Below, piece after piece: positions 34,899 through 42,962 of a DNA stretch of 64,000 nucleotides (position 1 is its first letter; the number at the start of each line of letters is the position of its first letter). Made by a program: the position numbers and the translations under genes. Origin of the DNA: Curtobacterium oceanosedimentum (GTDB lineage: Bacteria > Actinomycetota > Actinomycetes > Actinomycetales > Microbacteriaceae); assembly GCF_020297365.1 (NCBI RefSeq), contig NZ_JAIXIG010000001.1, positions 59,105 to 123,104 on the forward strand. The letters are read 5' to 3'. The notes below the pieces were generated by a model that saw nothing but the letters and a program-made list of their open reading frames with translations, was not told the origin of the DNA and did not search any database.

Positions 34899-35897
34899 GT
34901 GACCCTGGAGCGCACCGGGCAGCCCGTCCGGATCACCGACGTCGCGGCGCTCGCCGGGGTGTCGATCGGCACCGCGTCGAAGGCACTCAACGGGACGGGG
35001 CAGCTCCGGGAGTCGACCCGGCAGCGGGTGAAGGACGCCGCCGAGCGCCTCGGTTTCGTCGGCGACGCCCGGGCCCGCGCGCTGTCGTCCGGCCGGACCT
35101 ACACGGTCGGCATGATCACCACCGACTCGTTCGGCCGGTTCTCGATCCCGGTGCTGCTCGGTGCCGAGGACGCCCTGTCCGCCGGGCAGATGGCCGTGCT
35201 GCTGTGCGACACCCGCGACGACCACGTGCGTGAGGCCCACTACCTGCGCTCCCTGGCGGCCCGCGGGGTCGACGGCATCATCGTGACGGGCCGCTCCGCC
35301 GACGCCCGGCCCCCGATCGACGTGTCGATCCCGGTCGTCTACGCGTTCACTCCCTCGACCTCGGCGCAGGACGTCTCCGTCACGCTCGACGACGCCGCGG
35401 GCTCGGCGGCGGTGGCGTCGCACGTGCTGTCGCTCGGGCGGTCGCGGGTGGCGATCGTGACCGGTCCGGCCCGGGCTCGTTCCGCGGTCCGACGGGTCGA
35501 GGGCGCCACGGCCGTGCTCGGGAGCCGGTCGGTCGGCGAACCGCTGTACGGCGAGTGGTCCGAGCGGTGGGGACGACAGGCCGTGGACGTGCTGACGCGG
35601 CAGTCGCTCGACGTCGACGCGATCGTGTGCGGCAGCGACCAGATCGCGCGGGGTGTGTGTGATCGGTTGCGGGAGCTCGGTCGCACGGTCCCCGGGGACG
35701 TCGCGGTGACCGGGTTCGACGACTGGGACGTGATGGCGCTGGCGAGCCGGCCGCCGTTGACCACCGTCGACCTGCGGCTCGAGGAGCTCGGGCGTGTGGC
35801 GGGGCAGGCGCTGCTCGCGCTCATCGACGGCGGGACGGCTTCGTCGGCGTCGGTCACCCCGTCGCTCGTCATCCGCGAGAGCACCGTCGGCGCGTAG
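34899..35897 (+). CDS. LacI-family regulator of the GH127 gene
   Basis: This 332-residue repressor has the DNA-binding helix-turn-helix RITDVAALAGVSIGTASKAL and hinge ARARALSSGRTYTVG, then a ligand domain with IVCGSDQIARGVCD and VTGFDDWDVMALASRPPLTTV. The GTG start has a GGAAAGGGG ribosome site; the long open frame extending upstream runs antisense through the GH127 gene and is not real. The recognition helix (IGTASKAL) differs from that of the regulator next to chvE (HQTVSRVI). This agrees with the different operator and argues for a separate regulon responding to beta-arabinofuranosides. Confidence 0.9.
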   Translation: MTLERTGQPVRITDVAALAGVSIGTASKALNGTGQLRESTRQRVKDAAERLGFVGDARARALSSGRTYTVGMITTDSFGRFSIPVLLGAEDALSAGQMAVLLCDTRDDHVREAHYLRSLAARGVDGIIVTGRSADARPPIDVSIPVVYAFTPSTSAQDVSVTLDDAAGSAAVASHVLSLGRSRVAIVTGPARARSAVRRVEGATAVLGSRSVGEPLYGEWSERWGRQAVDVLTRQSLDVDAIVCGSDQIARGVCDRLRELGRTVPGDVAVTGFDDWDVMALASRPPLTTVDLRLEELGRVAGQALLALIDGGTASSASVTPSLVIRESTVGA

Positions 35898-35963
35898 ATG
35901 CCGGTGCCGGCCGGTGCCGGTGCTGGTGGTGCCGCGCCTGGTGCCGGTGCGTCCGCTCCCGAG

Positions 35964-36075
35964 CGGTCACGACACCCCGTCACCCGCGGCCGAGCGGTCA
36001 CGACTCGTCGCTCGGCGCACCCCCAGCCGACAGGTCCTGACCGCTCGATGGTGCGGCAGCGGGGTGTCGTGACCG
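35964..36075. repeat. Inverted repeat with 80-bp spacer
   Basis: CGGTCACGACACCCCG (35964-35979) is perfectly inverted at 36060-36075. Between the arms lie another CGAGCGGTCACGAC copy and a reverse-oriented TGACCGCTCG. It may mark an eroded mobile or REP-like element, or a terminator after the LacI gene. Confidence 0.6.
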
Positions 36076-36114
36076 TCCGGGGCGCGGTCGTTCGGCGTGT
36101 CGTGGTTCGGAGGA

Positions 36115-36210
36115 TCGGGACTCGCGCGGGTGCGGGCGTCGGGGGGTCGGGGCTCGCGCGGGTGCGGGCGTCGGGTGGTCGGGACTCGCACGGGTGTGGG
36201 GCGCCCGGCG
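36115..36210. repeat. 32-bp tandem repeat, nearly three units
   Basis: Units begin at 36115, 36147 and 36179. The shared phrase is CTCGCGCGGGTGCGGGCGTC, with a few substitutions in unit 3. The period is exactly 32 bp, and there are no spacers, so this is not a CRISPR array. Confidence 0.75.
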
Positions 36211-36391
36211 GTCGATCCACGTCGTCACTCTCATCCGTCGAGCGGTCACGACCTGCCGTGGGTGGGACGTCGAGTGGTCGGGAACGGTCGGCTGCGGATG
36301 TGCCGGACGACGGTTGGTAACCGGTCGGGGGAAGTGAGCGGGGTGTTCCGGCCGGTCCGGCGCGGCACCCGGCGCGCCGCACGTTGCACGT

Positions 36392-36403
36392 GTGAGCGCT
36401 CAC
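36392..36403. promoter_or_regulatory. LacI-type operator 1 of araB
   Basis: A perfect GTGAGCGCTCAC lies between a TTGCAC -35-like hexamer (36384) and a CAGGAT -10-like hexamer (36408), 62 bp upstream of araB. Confidence 0.8.
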
Positions 36404-36413
36404 GTGCCAGGAT

Positions 36414-36425
36414 GTGAGCGCTCAC
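36414..36425. promoter_or_regulatory. LacI-type operator 2 of araB
   Basis: This second perfect GTGAGCGCTCAC directly follows the CAGGAT hexamer, so it overlaps the expected transcription start. It is 22 bp (two helical turns) from operator 1, on the same DNA face, which favours strong repression. Confidence 0.8.
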
Positions 36426-36453
36426 TGAGGACGACGAGGTTCTGGAGGAACGC

Positions 36454-38157
36454 ATGGGCGACGACCGCCGACAGCAGGTCGTGGACGGCCGCACCACGCT
36501 CGGGATCGAGCTCGGCTCCACCCGCATCAAGGCCTGCCTGGTGGACGAGGCCCTCGTGCCGATCGCCGCCGGCTCGCACGAGTGGGAGAACGAGTTCGTC
36601 GACGGCCGCTGGACCTACTCGCTCGAGGCCGTCGAGACCGGACTCCGTGCCGCGTACGCCGCCCTCGTCGCCGACGTCGAGTCGCAGTACGGCGTCCGCC
36701 CGACCACCTTCCGGGCGGCGGGCGTCAGCGCGATGATGCACGGCTACCTGGCGTTCGATGCGTCGGGCGAGCTGCTCGTGCCGTTCCGCACCTGGCGCAA
36801 CACCTCCACCGGCCCCGCGGCCGAACGGCTCAGCGAGGCCCTCGGCTTCAACATCCCGCTGCGATGGTCGATCGCGCACCTGTACCAGGCGGTCCTCGAC
36901 GACGAGCCGCACGTGGCCGAGATCGCCGGCGTCACGACGCTCGCGGGGTACGTGCACCGACGCCTCACCGGTCGGGACGTGCTCGGTGTGGGCGATGCCT
37001 CCGGGGTGTTCCCGATCGAGGGCGGCCCCGTCGACAGCGGCCCCGGCGACCCGGGCACCAAGGACTTCGACCAGGCCATGCTCGCCACCGCCCAGGACCT
37101 GATCGGCGTGCCGGACCTGCGGTCCCTGCTGCCCGAGGTCCTCGTCGCAGGTGCCGACGCCGGCGCCCTGACGCCCGAGGGTGCGGCCTGGCTCGACCCG
37201 ACCGGCACGCTCGAACCCGGCGTCCCGCTCTGCCCGCCCGAGGGCGACGCCGGCACCGGTATGGTCGCGACGAACGCCGTCGCACCGCGCACCGGCAACG
37301 TGAGCGTCGGCACGAGCATCTTCGCGATGGTCGTGCTCGAGCAGCCGCTCACCACCGCGCACGAGGAACTCGACGTCGTCACCACCCCGGCCGGCGACGC
37401 CGTGGCGATGGTGCACTGCAACAACGGCGCGAGCGAGATCGCGAGCTGGGCCCGCGTGTTCGGGCGGTTCGCCGAGGCCTCGAGTGCGCGATCGGGCACG
37501 GCCGCGATCGGCATCGACGACGTGTACGCCACCCTGCTCGCCGAGGCCGTCGCGGACGACACCGACCCCGACGCCGGTGGCCTGCTGTCCTTCAACTACC
37601 TGGCCGGCGAACCCGTCACCCGCGTCGAGGACGGCCGACCCCTGCTGCTCCGCACCCCCGGCGCACGGTTCACGCTCGGCAACCTGGTGCGCTCCGAGGT
37701 GCACGGCGCCTTCGCGACCCTGGCCATCGGCATGGACGTCCTGCACGGCGAACAGGTGCAGGTCGACCGGATGACCGCGCACGGTGGGCTCTTCCGCACG
37801 CCGGGTGCCCCGCAGCGGCTGCTCGCGGCGGCCCTGCGCGTGCCGATCGCGCTCGAGGAGACCGCGGGCGAGGGCGGCGCGTGGGGGATCGCCGTGCTGG
37901 CCGCGTACCTCGAGCACACCGACCAGCAGCTCGCCGACTACCTGTCGGACACCGTGTTCGGCGGGGACGCCGTGCACGTGGCCGAACCCGAGCCGACGGA
38001 CGTCGCCGGGTTCCAGACGTACCTGGAGCGCTACCGGGCCGCACTGCCCGTGCAGGACGTCGCCGCGGCGGCGACCCGCCCCAGCGCGACCACCGGACCG
38101 ACCGAGCAGACCGACGGCGCCGACCCGCGCCTCCAGACAGAGGAAGTGACCCGATGA
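36454..38157 (+). CDS. araB: Ribulokinase (FGGY carbohydrate kinase)
   Basis: This 567-residue FGGY kinase phosphorylates L-ribulose to L-ribulose-5-phosphate. The actin-like N-terminal fold has [18 protein letters not shown] for nucleotide phosphate binding, and the C-terminal domain has [22 protein letters not shown]. It starts the araB-araD-araA operon, with ATGA overlaps to araD and then to araA. The C-terminal 30 residues, rich in Ala, Thr and Pro, look like an unconserved tail. FGGY kinases are hard to tell apart by sequence, but the araDA partners make ribulokinase the best call over xylulokinase. Two LacI operators control the promoter. Confidence 0.9.
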   Translation: MGDDRRQQVVDGRTTLGIELGSTRIKACLVDEALVPIAAGSHEWENEFVDGRWTYSLEAVETGLRAAYAALVADVESQYGVRPTTFRAAGVSAMMHGYLAFDASGELLVPFRTWRNTSTGPAAERLSEALGFNIPLRWSIAHLYQAVLDDEPHVAEIAGVTTLAGYVHRRLTGRDVLGVGDASGVFPIEGGPVDSGPGDPGTKDFDQAMLATAQDLIGVPDLRSLLPEVLVAGADAGALTPEGAAWLDPTGTLEPGVPLCPPEGDAGTGMVATNAVAPRTGNVSVGTSIFAMVVLEQPLTTAHEELDVVTTPAGDAVAMVHCNNGASEIASWARVFGRFAEASSARSGTAAIGIDDVYATLLAEAVADDTDPDAGGLLSFNYLAGEPVTRVEDGRPLLLRTPGARFTLGNLVRSEVHGAFATLAIGMDVLHGEQVQVDRMTAHGGLFRTPGAPQRLLAAALRVPIALEETAGEGGAWGIAVLAAYLEHTDQQLADYLSDTVFGGDAVHVAEPEPTDVAGFQTYLERYRAALPVQDVAAAATRPSATTGPTEQTDGADPRLQTEEVTR

Positions 38158-38864
38158 CGGACGCGATCGACGAGACCACACGCCAGGCGGTGGCGGCGAC
38201 GCGGGAGCGCGTCGCCCGGCTGCACGGCGAACTCGTCCGCTACGGCCTGGTGATCTGGACCGGCGGCAACGTCTCCGAGCGCGTGCCCGGCACGGACCTG
38301 TTCGTCATCAAGCCGAGCGGGGTGTCGAGCGACGACCTGACGCCGGAGAACCAGGTCGTCTGCACCCTCGACGGCGTCCCCGCCGAGGGGTGGGGCAACG
38401 AGCACGGCCCGTCCTCCGACACGGCCGCGCACGCCTACGTGTACCGGAACATGCCCGAGGTCGGCGGCGTCGTGCACACCCACTCGACCTACGCGACGGC
38501 GTGGGCGGCCCGTGCCGAGGAGATCCCGTGCGTCATCACGGCGATGGCGGACGAGTTCGGCGGACCGATCCCGGTCGGCCCGTTCGCGATCATCGGCGAC
38601 GACTCGATCGGCCACGGCATCGTCGAGACGCTGAGCGGCCACCGCAGCCGCGCGGTCCTCATGCAGAACCACGGCGTGTTCACGATCGGCAAGGACGCGA
38701 AGGACGCCGTCAAGGCCGCCGTGATGTGCGAGGACGTCGCCCGCACCGTGCACATCGCCAAGCAGGGCGGCGAGGTCGTCCCGATCGCCCCCGAGAACAT
38801 CGATCGACTGTTCGATCGCTACCAGAACGTCTACGGACAGAACCCCGAAGGAGCCATGCGATGA
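38154..38864 (+). CDS. araD: L-ribulose-5-phosphate 4-epimerase
   Basis: This 236-residue class II aldolase-fold enzyme converts L-ribulose-5-phosphate to D-xylulose-5-phosphate for the pentose phosphate pathway. It has the phosphate-binding GGNVSER, the zinc ligands in [13 protein letters not shown] (H108, H110) and QNHGVFTIG (H173), and the acidic D89 region [10 protein letters not shown]. Starts and stops overlap araB and araA by four bases, so the three enzymes are translationally coupled. Confidence 0.95.
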   Translation: MTDAIDETTRQAVAATRERVARLHGELVRYGLVIWTGGNVSERVPGTDLFVIKPSGVSSDDLTPENQVVCTLDGVPAEGWGNEHGPSSDTAAHAYVYRNMPEVGGVVHTHSTYATAWAARAEEIPCVITAMADEFGGPIPVGPFAIIGDDSIGHGIVETLSGHRSRAVLMQNHGVFTIGKDAKDAVKAAVMCEDVARTVHIAKQGGEVVPIAPENIDRLFDRYQNVYGQNPEGAMR

Positions 38865-40396
38865 CGCAGGAGACCACCGTCGACCCCCAGGCCACACTCG
38901 ACGGCTACGAGGTCTGGTTCCTCACCGGCTCCCAGGGCCTGTACGGCGAGGAGACCCTGCGCCAGGTCGAGGAGCAGAGCCGCGCCGTGCACGAGTCGCT
39001 CGCGGGATCGCTGCCCGTGAAGCTCGTGTGGAAGCCCGTGCTCAAGGACGCCGACGGCATCCGCCGCGCCCTCATCGAGGCGAGCGCCGACGACAAGGTC
39101 ATCGGTGTGACCACGTGGATGCACACGTTCAGCCCGGCCAAGATGTGGATCGGCGGGCTCACCGCGCTGACGAAGCCGCTGCTGCACCTGCACACGCAGG
39201 CGAACGTCGCGCTGCCCTGGGCGGACATCGACTTCGACTTCATGAACCTCAACCAGGCCGCGCACGGCGACCGCGAGTTCGGGTACATGCTGGCCCGCCT
39301 CGGCGTCCGGCACGCCACGGCGATCGGGCACGTGTCCGACCCCCGGGTGCAGCAGCGCGTCGCCGACTGGACCCGTGCCGCCGCCGGCGCCGCGGCCGTC
39401 CGTGAGCTGAAGCTGACCCGCTTCGGTGACAACATGCGCTACGTCGCCGTCACCGAGGGTGACAAGACCGAGGCCGAGATCGAGCTCGGCGTGCAGGTCA
39501 ACACATGGGCGGTCAACGAGCTCGCGGCAGCGGTCGACGCCGCAGCAGCGGACACGGCAGCGGTCGACGCGCTCGTGGCGACGTACGAGCGCGACTACGA
39601 CGTGGACCCGTCGCTCCGCAGCGACGGCGGCGAGCGGCACGCCGCGCTCCGCGACGGCGCCGCCATCGAGCTCGGCCTCCGCACGCTCCTGCAGCAGAAC
39701 GGCAGCGCCGCGTTCACCACGAACTTCGAGGACCTCGGCACGCTCAAGCAGCTGCCCGGTCTGGCGGTCCAGCGCCTGATGGCCGACGGCTACGGCTTCG
39801 GTGCCGAGGGTGACTGGAAGACCGCCGTCCTGGTCCGCGCGATGGCCGTCGCCGGCGCGGGGCTGCCCGGTGGTGCCTCCCTGATGGAGGACTACACGTA
39901 CGACCTCACCCCGGGCGCCGAGAAGATCCTCGGCGCGCACATGCTCGAGGTCTCGCCGACGCTCACGTCGACGAAGCCGACGCTCGAGATCCACCCGCTC
40001 GGCATCGGCGGCAAGGACGACCCGGTCCGCCTGGTCTTCACGGCCGACGCCGGCGAGGCCGTGGTGGTCGCGCTGTCCGACACCCGCGACGGCTTCCGCC
40101 TCACCGCGAACGTCGTCGACGTCGTGCCCCCGACCGAGGCCCTGCCGAAGCTGCCCGTGGGTCGCGCGGTCTGGGAGCCGCGTCCGTCGTTCCCGGTCGC
40201 CGCGGAGGCCTGGCTCACCGCCGGTGCCGCCCACCACACCGTCATGACGACCGCGGTCGGCCTGCAGGTCGTCGAGGACTTCGCGACGATGGTCGGCACG
40301 GAGTTCCTGGTCATCGACGAGCACACCACCTCCCGCGGCTTCCGCGACGAGCTGCGTCTCCAGCAGACGTGGCACCGTCTCGACCGCGGCTTCTAG
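38861..40396 (+). CDS. araA: L-arabinose isomerase
   Basis: This 511-residue enzyme interconverts L-arabinose and L-ribulose. It is the family's usual length and opens with the characteristic [16 protein letters not shown]. Conserved stretches [36 protein letters not shown] and [12 protein letters not shown] are all present. The start codon lies inside the last codons of araD and has a GAAGGAGC ribosome site within that gene. With AraB and AraD it completes the canonical bacterial L-arabinose pathway. Confidence 0.97.
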   Translation: MTQETTVDPQATLDGYEVWFLTGSQGLYGEETLRQVEEQSRAVHESLAGSLPVKLVWKPVLKDADGIRRALIEASADDKVIGVTTWMHTFSPAKMWIGGLTALTKPLLHLHTQANVALPWADIDFDFMNLNQAAHGDREFGYMLARLGVRHATAIGHVSDPRVQQRVADWTRAAAGAAAVRELKLTRFGDNMRYVAVTEGDKTEAEIELGVQVNTWAVNELAAAVDAAAADTAAVDALVATYERDYDVDPSLRSDGGERHAALRDGAAIELGLRTLLQQNGSAAFTTNFEDLGTLKQLPGLAVQRLMADGYGFGAEGDWKTAVLVRAMAVAGAGLPGGASLMEDYTYDLTPGAEKILGAHMLEVSPTLTSTKPTLEIHPLGIGGKDDPVRLVFTADAGEAVVVALSDTRDGFRLTANVVDVVPPTEALPKLPVGRAVWEPRPSFPVAAEAWLTAGAAHHTVMTTAVGLQVVEDFATMVGTEFLVIDEHTTSRGFRDELRLQQTWHRLDRGF

Positions 40397-40413
40397 AGGA
40401 GTCGGGACCCACG

Positions 40414-41688
40414 ATGGACGACGTGATCGCGGCCGAGCGCACCCGCACCAACTGGGCGGGCAACGTCACCTACCGCGCCTCGGCGCTGGCCCGGCCGACG
40501 TCGGTGGACGAGCTCCAGCAGCTCGTCGCCTCGACGCCGCGCCTGACGGCGCTCGGCTCGCGACACTCGTTCAACACCATCGCCGACACCGACGCCGTGC
40601 AGGTGTCGCTGGCCGACCTGCCGCCCGTGCTCGACATCGACACCGCGCGTCGCGTCGTCCGGGTCGTCGCCGGGATGACGCACAGCCAGGTGGCCGCCGG
40701 CCTGGAGGCCCGTGGCTGGGCACTCGGGAACCTCGCGTCCCTGCCGCACATCTCCACGGCCGGGGCCGTCGCCACCGGCACGCACGGCTCCGGCGTGCGG
40801 AACCCGTCGCTCGCGCAGGCGGTGGTCGGTCTCGACGTCGTCCGTGCCGACGGCTCGCTCGTGCGGGTGGACGCCGCGTCGCCCGACGGCCTGCTCGACG
40901 CCCACCGGGTGGGGATCGGCGCCCTCGGCGTCGTCACCGCGGTGGAGCTCGCGATCGAGCCGACGTTCCAGGTCGCGACGACGGTGCACCTCGACCTGCC
41001 CTGGGACGCGGTCGCGTCGCGGTTCGACCAGGTGATGTCCGACGCCTACTCGGTGTCGATGTTCACCGCGTTCGACGACCGCGGTGCCCGGCAGGTCTGG
41101 GTGAAGCACCGTGTCGACGAGGCCGCTCCCGCGGTCGACCTCGTCGGACTCGGAGCGCGCCCCGCGACCGGACCCGTGCACCCGGGCGAGAACGACCCCG
41201 CTGGCGTGACCGAGCAGGGTGGCGTGCCCGGACCGTGGTCCGAACGGCTGCCGCACTTCCGGTCCTCGTTCACCCCGTCGACCGGGGCCGAGATCCAGGC
41301 GGAGTACCTGATCCCCGCAGCCTCGGCGGTGCCCGCGCTCGAGGCCCTCCGCACGCTGGCGTCGCTGTTCGCCCCGATCCTGATCGCCGCGGAGGTCCGC
41401 ACCATCGCCGCCGACACCGCGTGGCTCGCACCCTCGGCAGGCCGGCAGTCGGTCGGCCTGCACTTCACGTTCCGCCGGGACGCCGCCGCGGTGACGGCCG
41501 CCGTCGAGCGGATCGAGGAGGTGCTCGCGCCGTTCGACCCGCGGCCGCACTGGGGCAAGGTGTCCGCTGCGAGCGCCGAGCGGCTGCACGAGGCGTACCC
41601 GCGGCTGTCCGACTTCGCGGCGCTCGCCCGTGACCTCGATCCCACGGGTCGGTTCCGCAACGCGTTCCTCGCGCGCATCCTGTCCTGA
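40414..41688 (+). CDS. VAO-type FAD-dependent alditol or sugar-lactone oxidase
   Basis: This 424-residue flavoprotein has an N-terminal FAD_binding_4 domain with GSRHSFNTIADT, whose histidine is in the position of the covalent flavin link in alditol oxidase, and LASLPHISTAGAVATGTHGSG for the pyrophosphate. The C-terminal ALO (arabinono-1,4-lactone oxidase-like) domain ends with PHWGKVSAASAERLHEAYPRLSDF and DPTGRFRNAF. The order of motifs and size match xylitol/alditol oxidase or D-arabinono-lactone oxidase. It starts 17 bp after araA with a GAGGAG ribosome site and is therefore probably the fourth gene of the arabinose operon, an unusual partner. The substrate may be arabinitol, an arabinono-lactone or another polyol. 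Confidence 0.85.
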   Translation: MDDVIAAERTRTNWAGNVTYRASALARPTSVDELQQLVASTPRLTALGSRHSFNTIADTDAVQVSLADLPPVLDIDTARRVVRVVAGMTHSQVAAGLEARGWALGNLASLPHISTAGAVATGTHGSGVRNPSLAQAVVGLDVVRADGSLVRVDAASPDGLLDAHRVGIGALGVVTAVELAIEPTFQVATTVHLDLPWDAVASRFDQVMSDAYSVSMFTAFDDRGARQVWVKHRVDEAAPAVDLVGLGARPATGPVHPGENDPAGVTEQGGVPGPWSERLPHFRSSFTPSTGAEIQAEYLIPAASAVPALEALRTLASLFAPILIAAEVRTIAADTAWLAPSAGRQSVGLHFTFRRDAAAVTAAVERIEEVLAPFDPRPHWGKVSAASAERLHEAYPRLSDFAALARDLDPTGRFRNAFLARILS

Positions 41689-41807
41689 CGCGCACCGGCG
41701 GCACGCTCACCGGCGGGGGACCGCTCTCAGGCGATGCCCACCGAACGTGCGGGAGACGCGCTGGGTGGTCGCCGGGCCTGCACATGTGAGAACGCAAAGG
41801 TGGAGGC

Positions 41808-42758
41808 ATGGCGAACTTCAACCGGATCCTGGGCATGGCCTCGAAGGCGATCGACAAGCAGATGCAGAAGCGCGGGGGTCAGGGCGGTTCGCAGCAGCAC
41901 GGCGGCACCGACTGGCGGGACATCGTGCGGACGGCCGCGGACAAGCTGACCGGCGACGACCGCGGTCAGCAGCAGCGGCCGCCGCAGGGCGGGCAGCCGC
42001 CGCAGTACGGCCAGCAGCAGTACGGGCAGCCGCAACAGCAGCACGGGCAGCCGCAGCCGCCCCGGTACGCGCAGCCGCAGCAGCACACCGGTCAGCCCCA
42101 GCACGGCCAGGCGGACGCCGACAAGGTGGCCATCGCCAAGTACGACTACCTGCTCAAGACCTCATCGCCGGAGCAGCTCGAGCAGGTCCACCACGACGCC
42201 TTCGCCCGGCTCACCCCGGCGCAGCGCCAGCAGGTCCGCGACCGCCTGAACTCGGAGCTCCCGCCCCACGAGCACCTGCGCGACGACTCGGCGGGCAGCA
42301 TGGCGCGTGCGATGACCCGCGGCGAGATGTCGCGTCCGGGGCTGATCCGCCGGGTCCTCGGCGGATCCGGCCGTCCGGGCGGCGGACGTGGCCGCGGCGG
42401 GGCCTTCGCGGGTGGTGCCGCGGTCGGTGCGGGCGCGATGGCGTTCGGCGGGCTCGCCGCAGCGGTCGCCGGGGGAGCGGTGCTCAGCGCCGCCGCCGGT
42501 CCGGTGCTGGCCGGTGCCGCCGACCTCGGCGTCGACTTCGAGGGGATCGCGTCCGGCATGGGCGACCTCGGGCTGGGCGACCTCGGCGGCGGTGTCGAGG
42601 GACTGGTCGGCGAGGGCGAGCAGCTGCTCGGCGGGTTCGGTGAGCAGGCCGCCGGGTTCGGTGAGCAGGCTGCCGGGTTCGGCGAGCAGGCGTCCGGCCT
42701 CGGCGAGCAGGCGTCGAACCTCGGCAACGACTTCCTGGGCGGGCTCTTCGACCGCTGA
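41808..42758 (+). CDS. Low-complexity repeat protein of unknown function
   Basis: I do not recognise this 316-residue protein. Residues 1-50 form a basic amphipathic segment (NRILGMASKAIDKQMQKRGG). Residues about 55-105 are a Gln/Pro/Gly linker with repeated GQPQ and YGQ phrases. Residues about 108-150 form a charged domain (KVAIAKYDYLLKTSSPEQLE, HHDAFARLTPAQRQQVRDRL) reminiscent of small helical domains. A glycine- and alanine-rich hydrophobic stretch follows (about 195-240). The tail contains four heptad copies of GEQAAGF or GEQASGL. Membrane association or a surface or envelope role is possible. It stands alone between the oxidase and the peptide transporter. Confidence 0.7.
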   Translation: MANFNRILGMASKAIDKQMQKRGGQGGSQQHGGTDWRDIVRTAADKLTGDDRGQQQRPPQGGQPPQYGQQQYGQPQQQHGQPQPPRYAQPQQHTGQPQHGQADADKVAIAKYDYLLKTSSPEQLEQVHHDAFARLTPAQRQQVRDRLNSELPPHEHLRDDSAGSMARAMTRGEMSRPGLIRRVLGGSGRPGGGRGRGGAFAGGAAVGAGAMAFGGLAAAVAGGAVLSAAAGPVLAGAADLGVDFEGIASGMGDLGLGDLGGGVEGLVGEGEQLLGGFGEQAAGFGEQAAGFGEQASGLGEQASNLGNDFLGGLFDR

Positions 42759-42962
42759 GGGCACGCGGTGTTGCTGCACCGGGAATAGCGGGACGGCGTC
42801 CGACGCTTGCAATGTTTCGTCGTGCGTCGTCCCGGACGCGCGAGATTCGGACGGGTCACCGTCGCGGTGTCAGGATGGACGCCGCCCGGCGACCGGACCG
42901 TTCCGTCGTCGGAGTGACCGCCACCCCGGTCACCACCACCCCTCCCGAGGAGCAGCACCGTC

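Larger units (their letters stand above)
35898..36453. other. Non-coding repeat-rich interval upstream of araB
   Basis: These 556 bp contain short GCCGGTGCC runs, a long-range inverted repeat, a 32-bp tandem repeat, two further GAGCGGTCACGAC copies (35992 and 36240) and finally the araB promoter with two operators. No frame in it looks like a protein. Confidence 0.65.

Noticed and set aside
36115..36210. CRISPR-like array
   Set aside because: The 32-bp units abut directly without unique spacers, and no cas gene is present.
35339..36403. A 354-codon minus-strand frame upstream of araB
   Set aside because: It is antisense to the LacI gene and then crosses the inverted and tandem repeats; it is rich in Arg, Pro and Thr with no motif.
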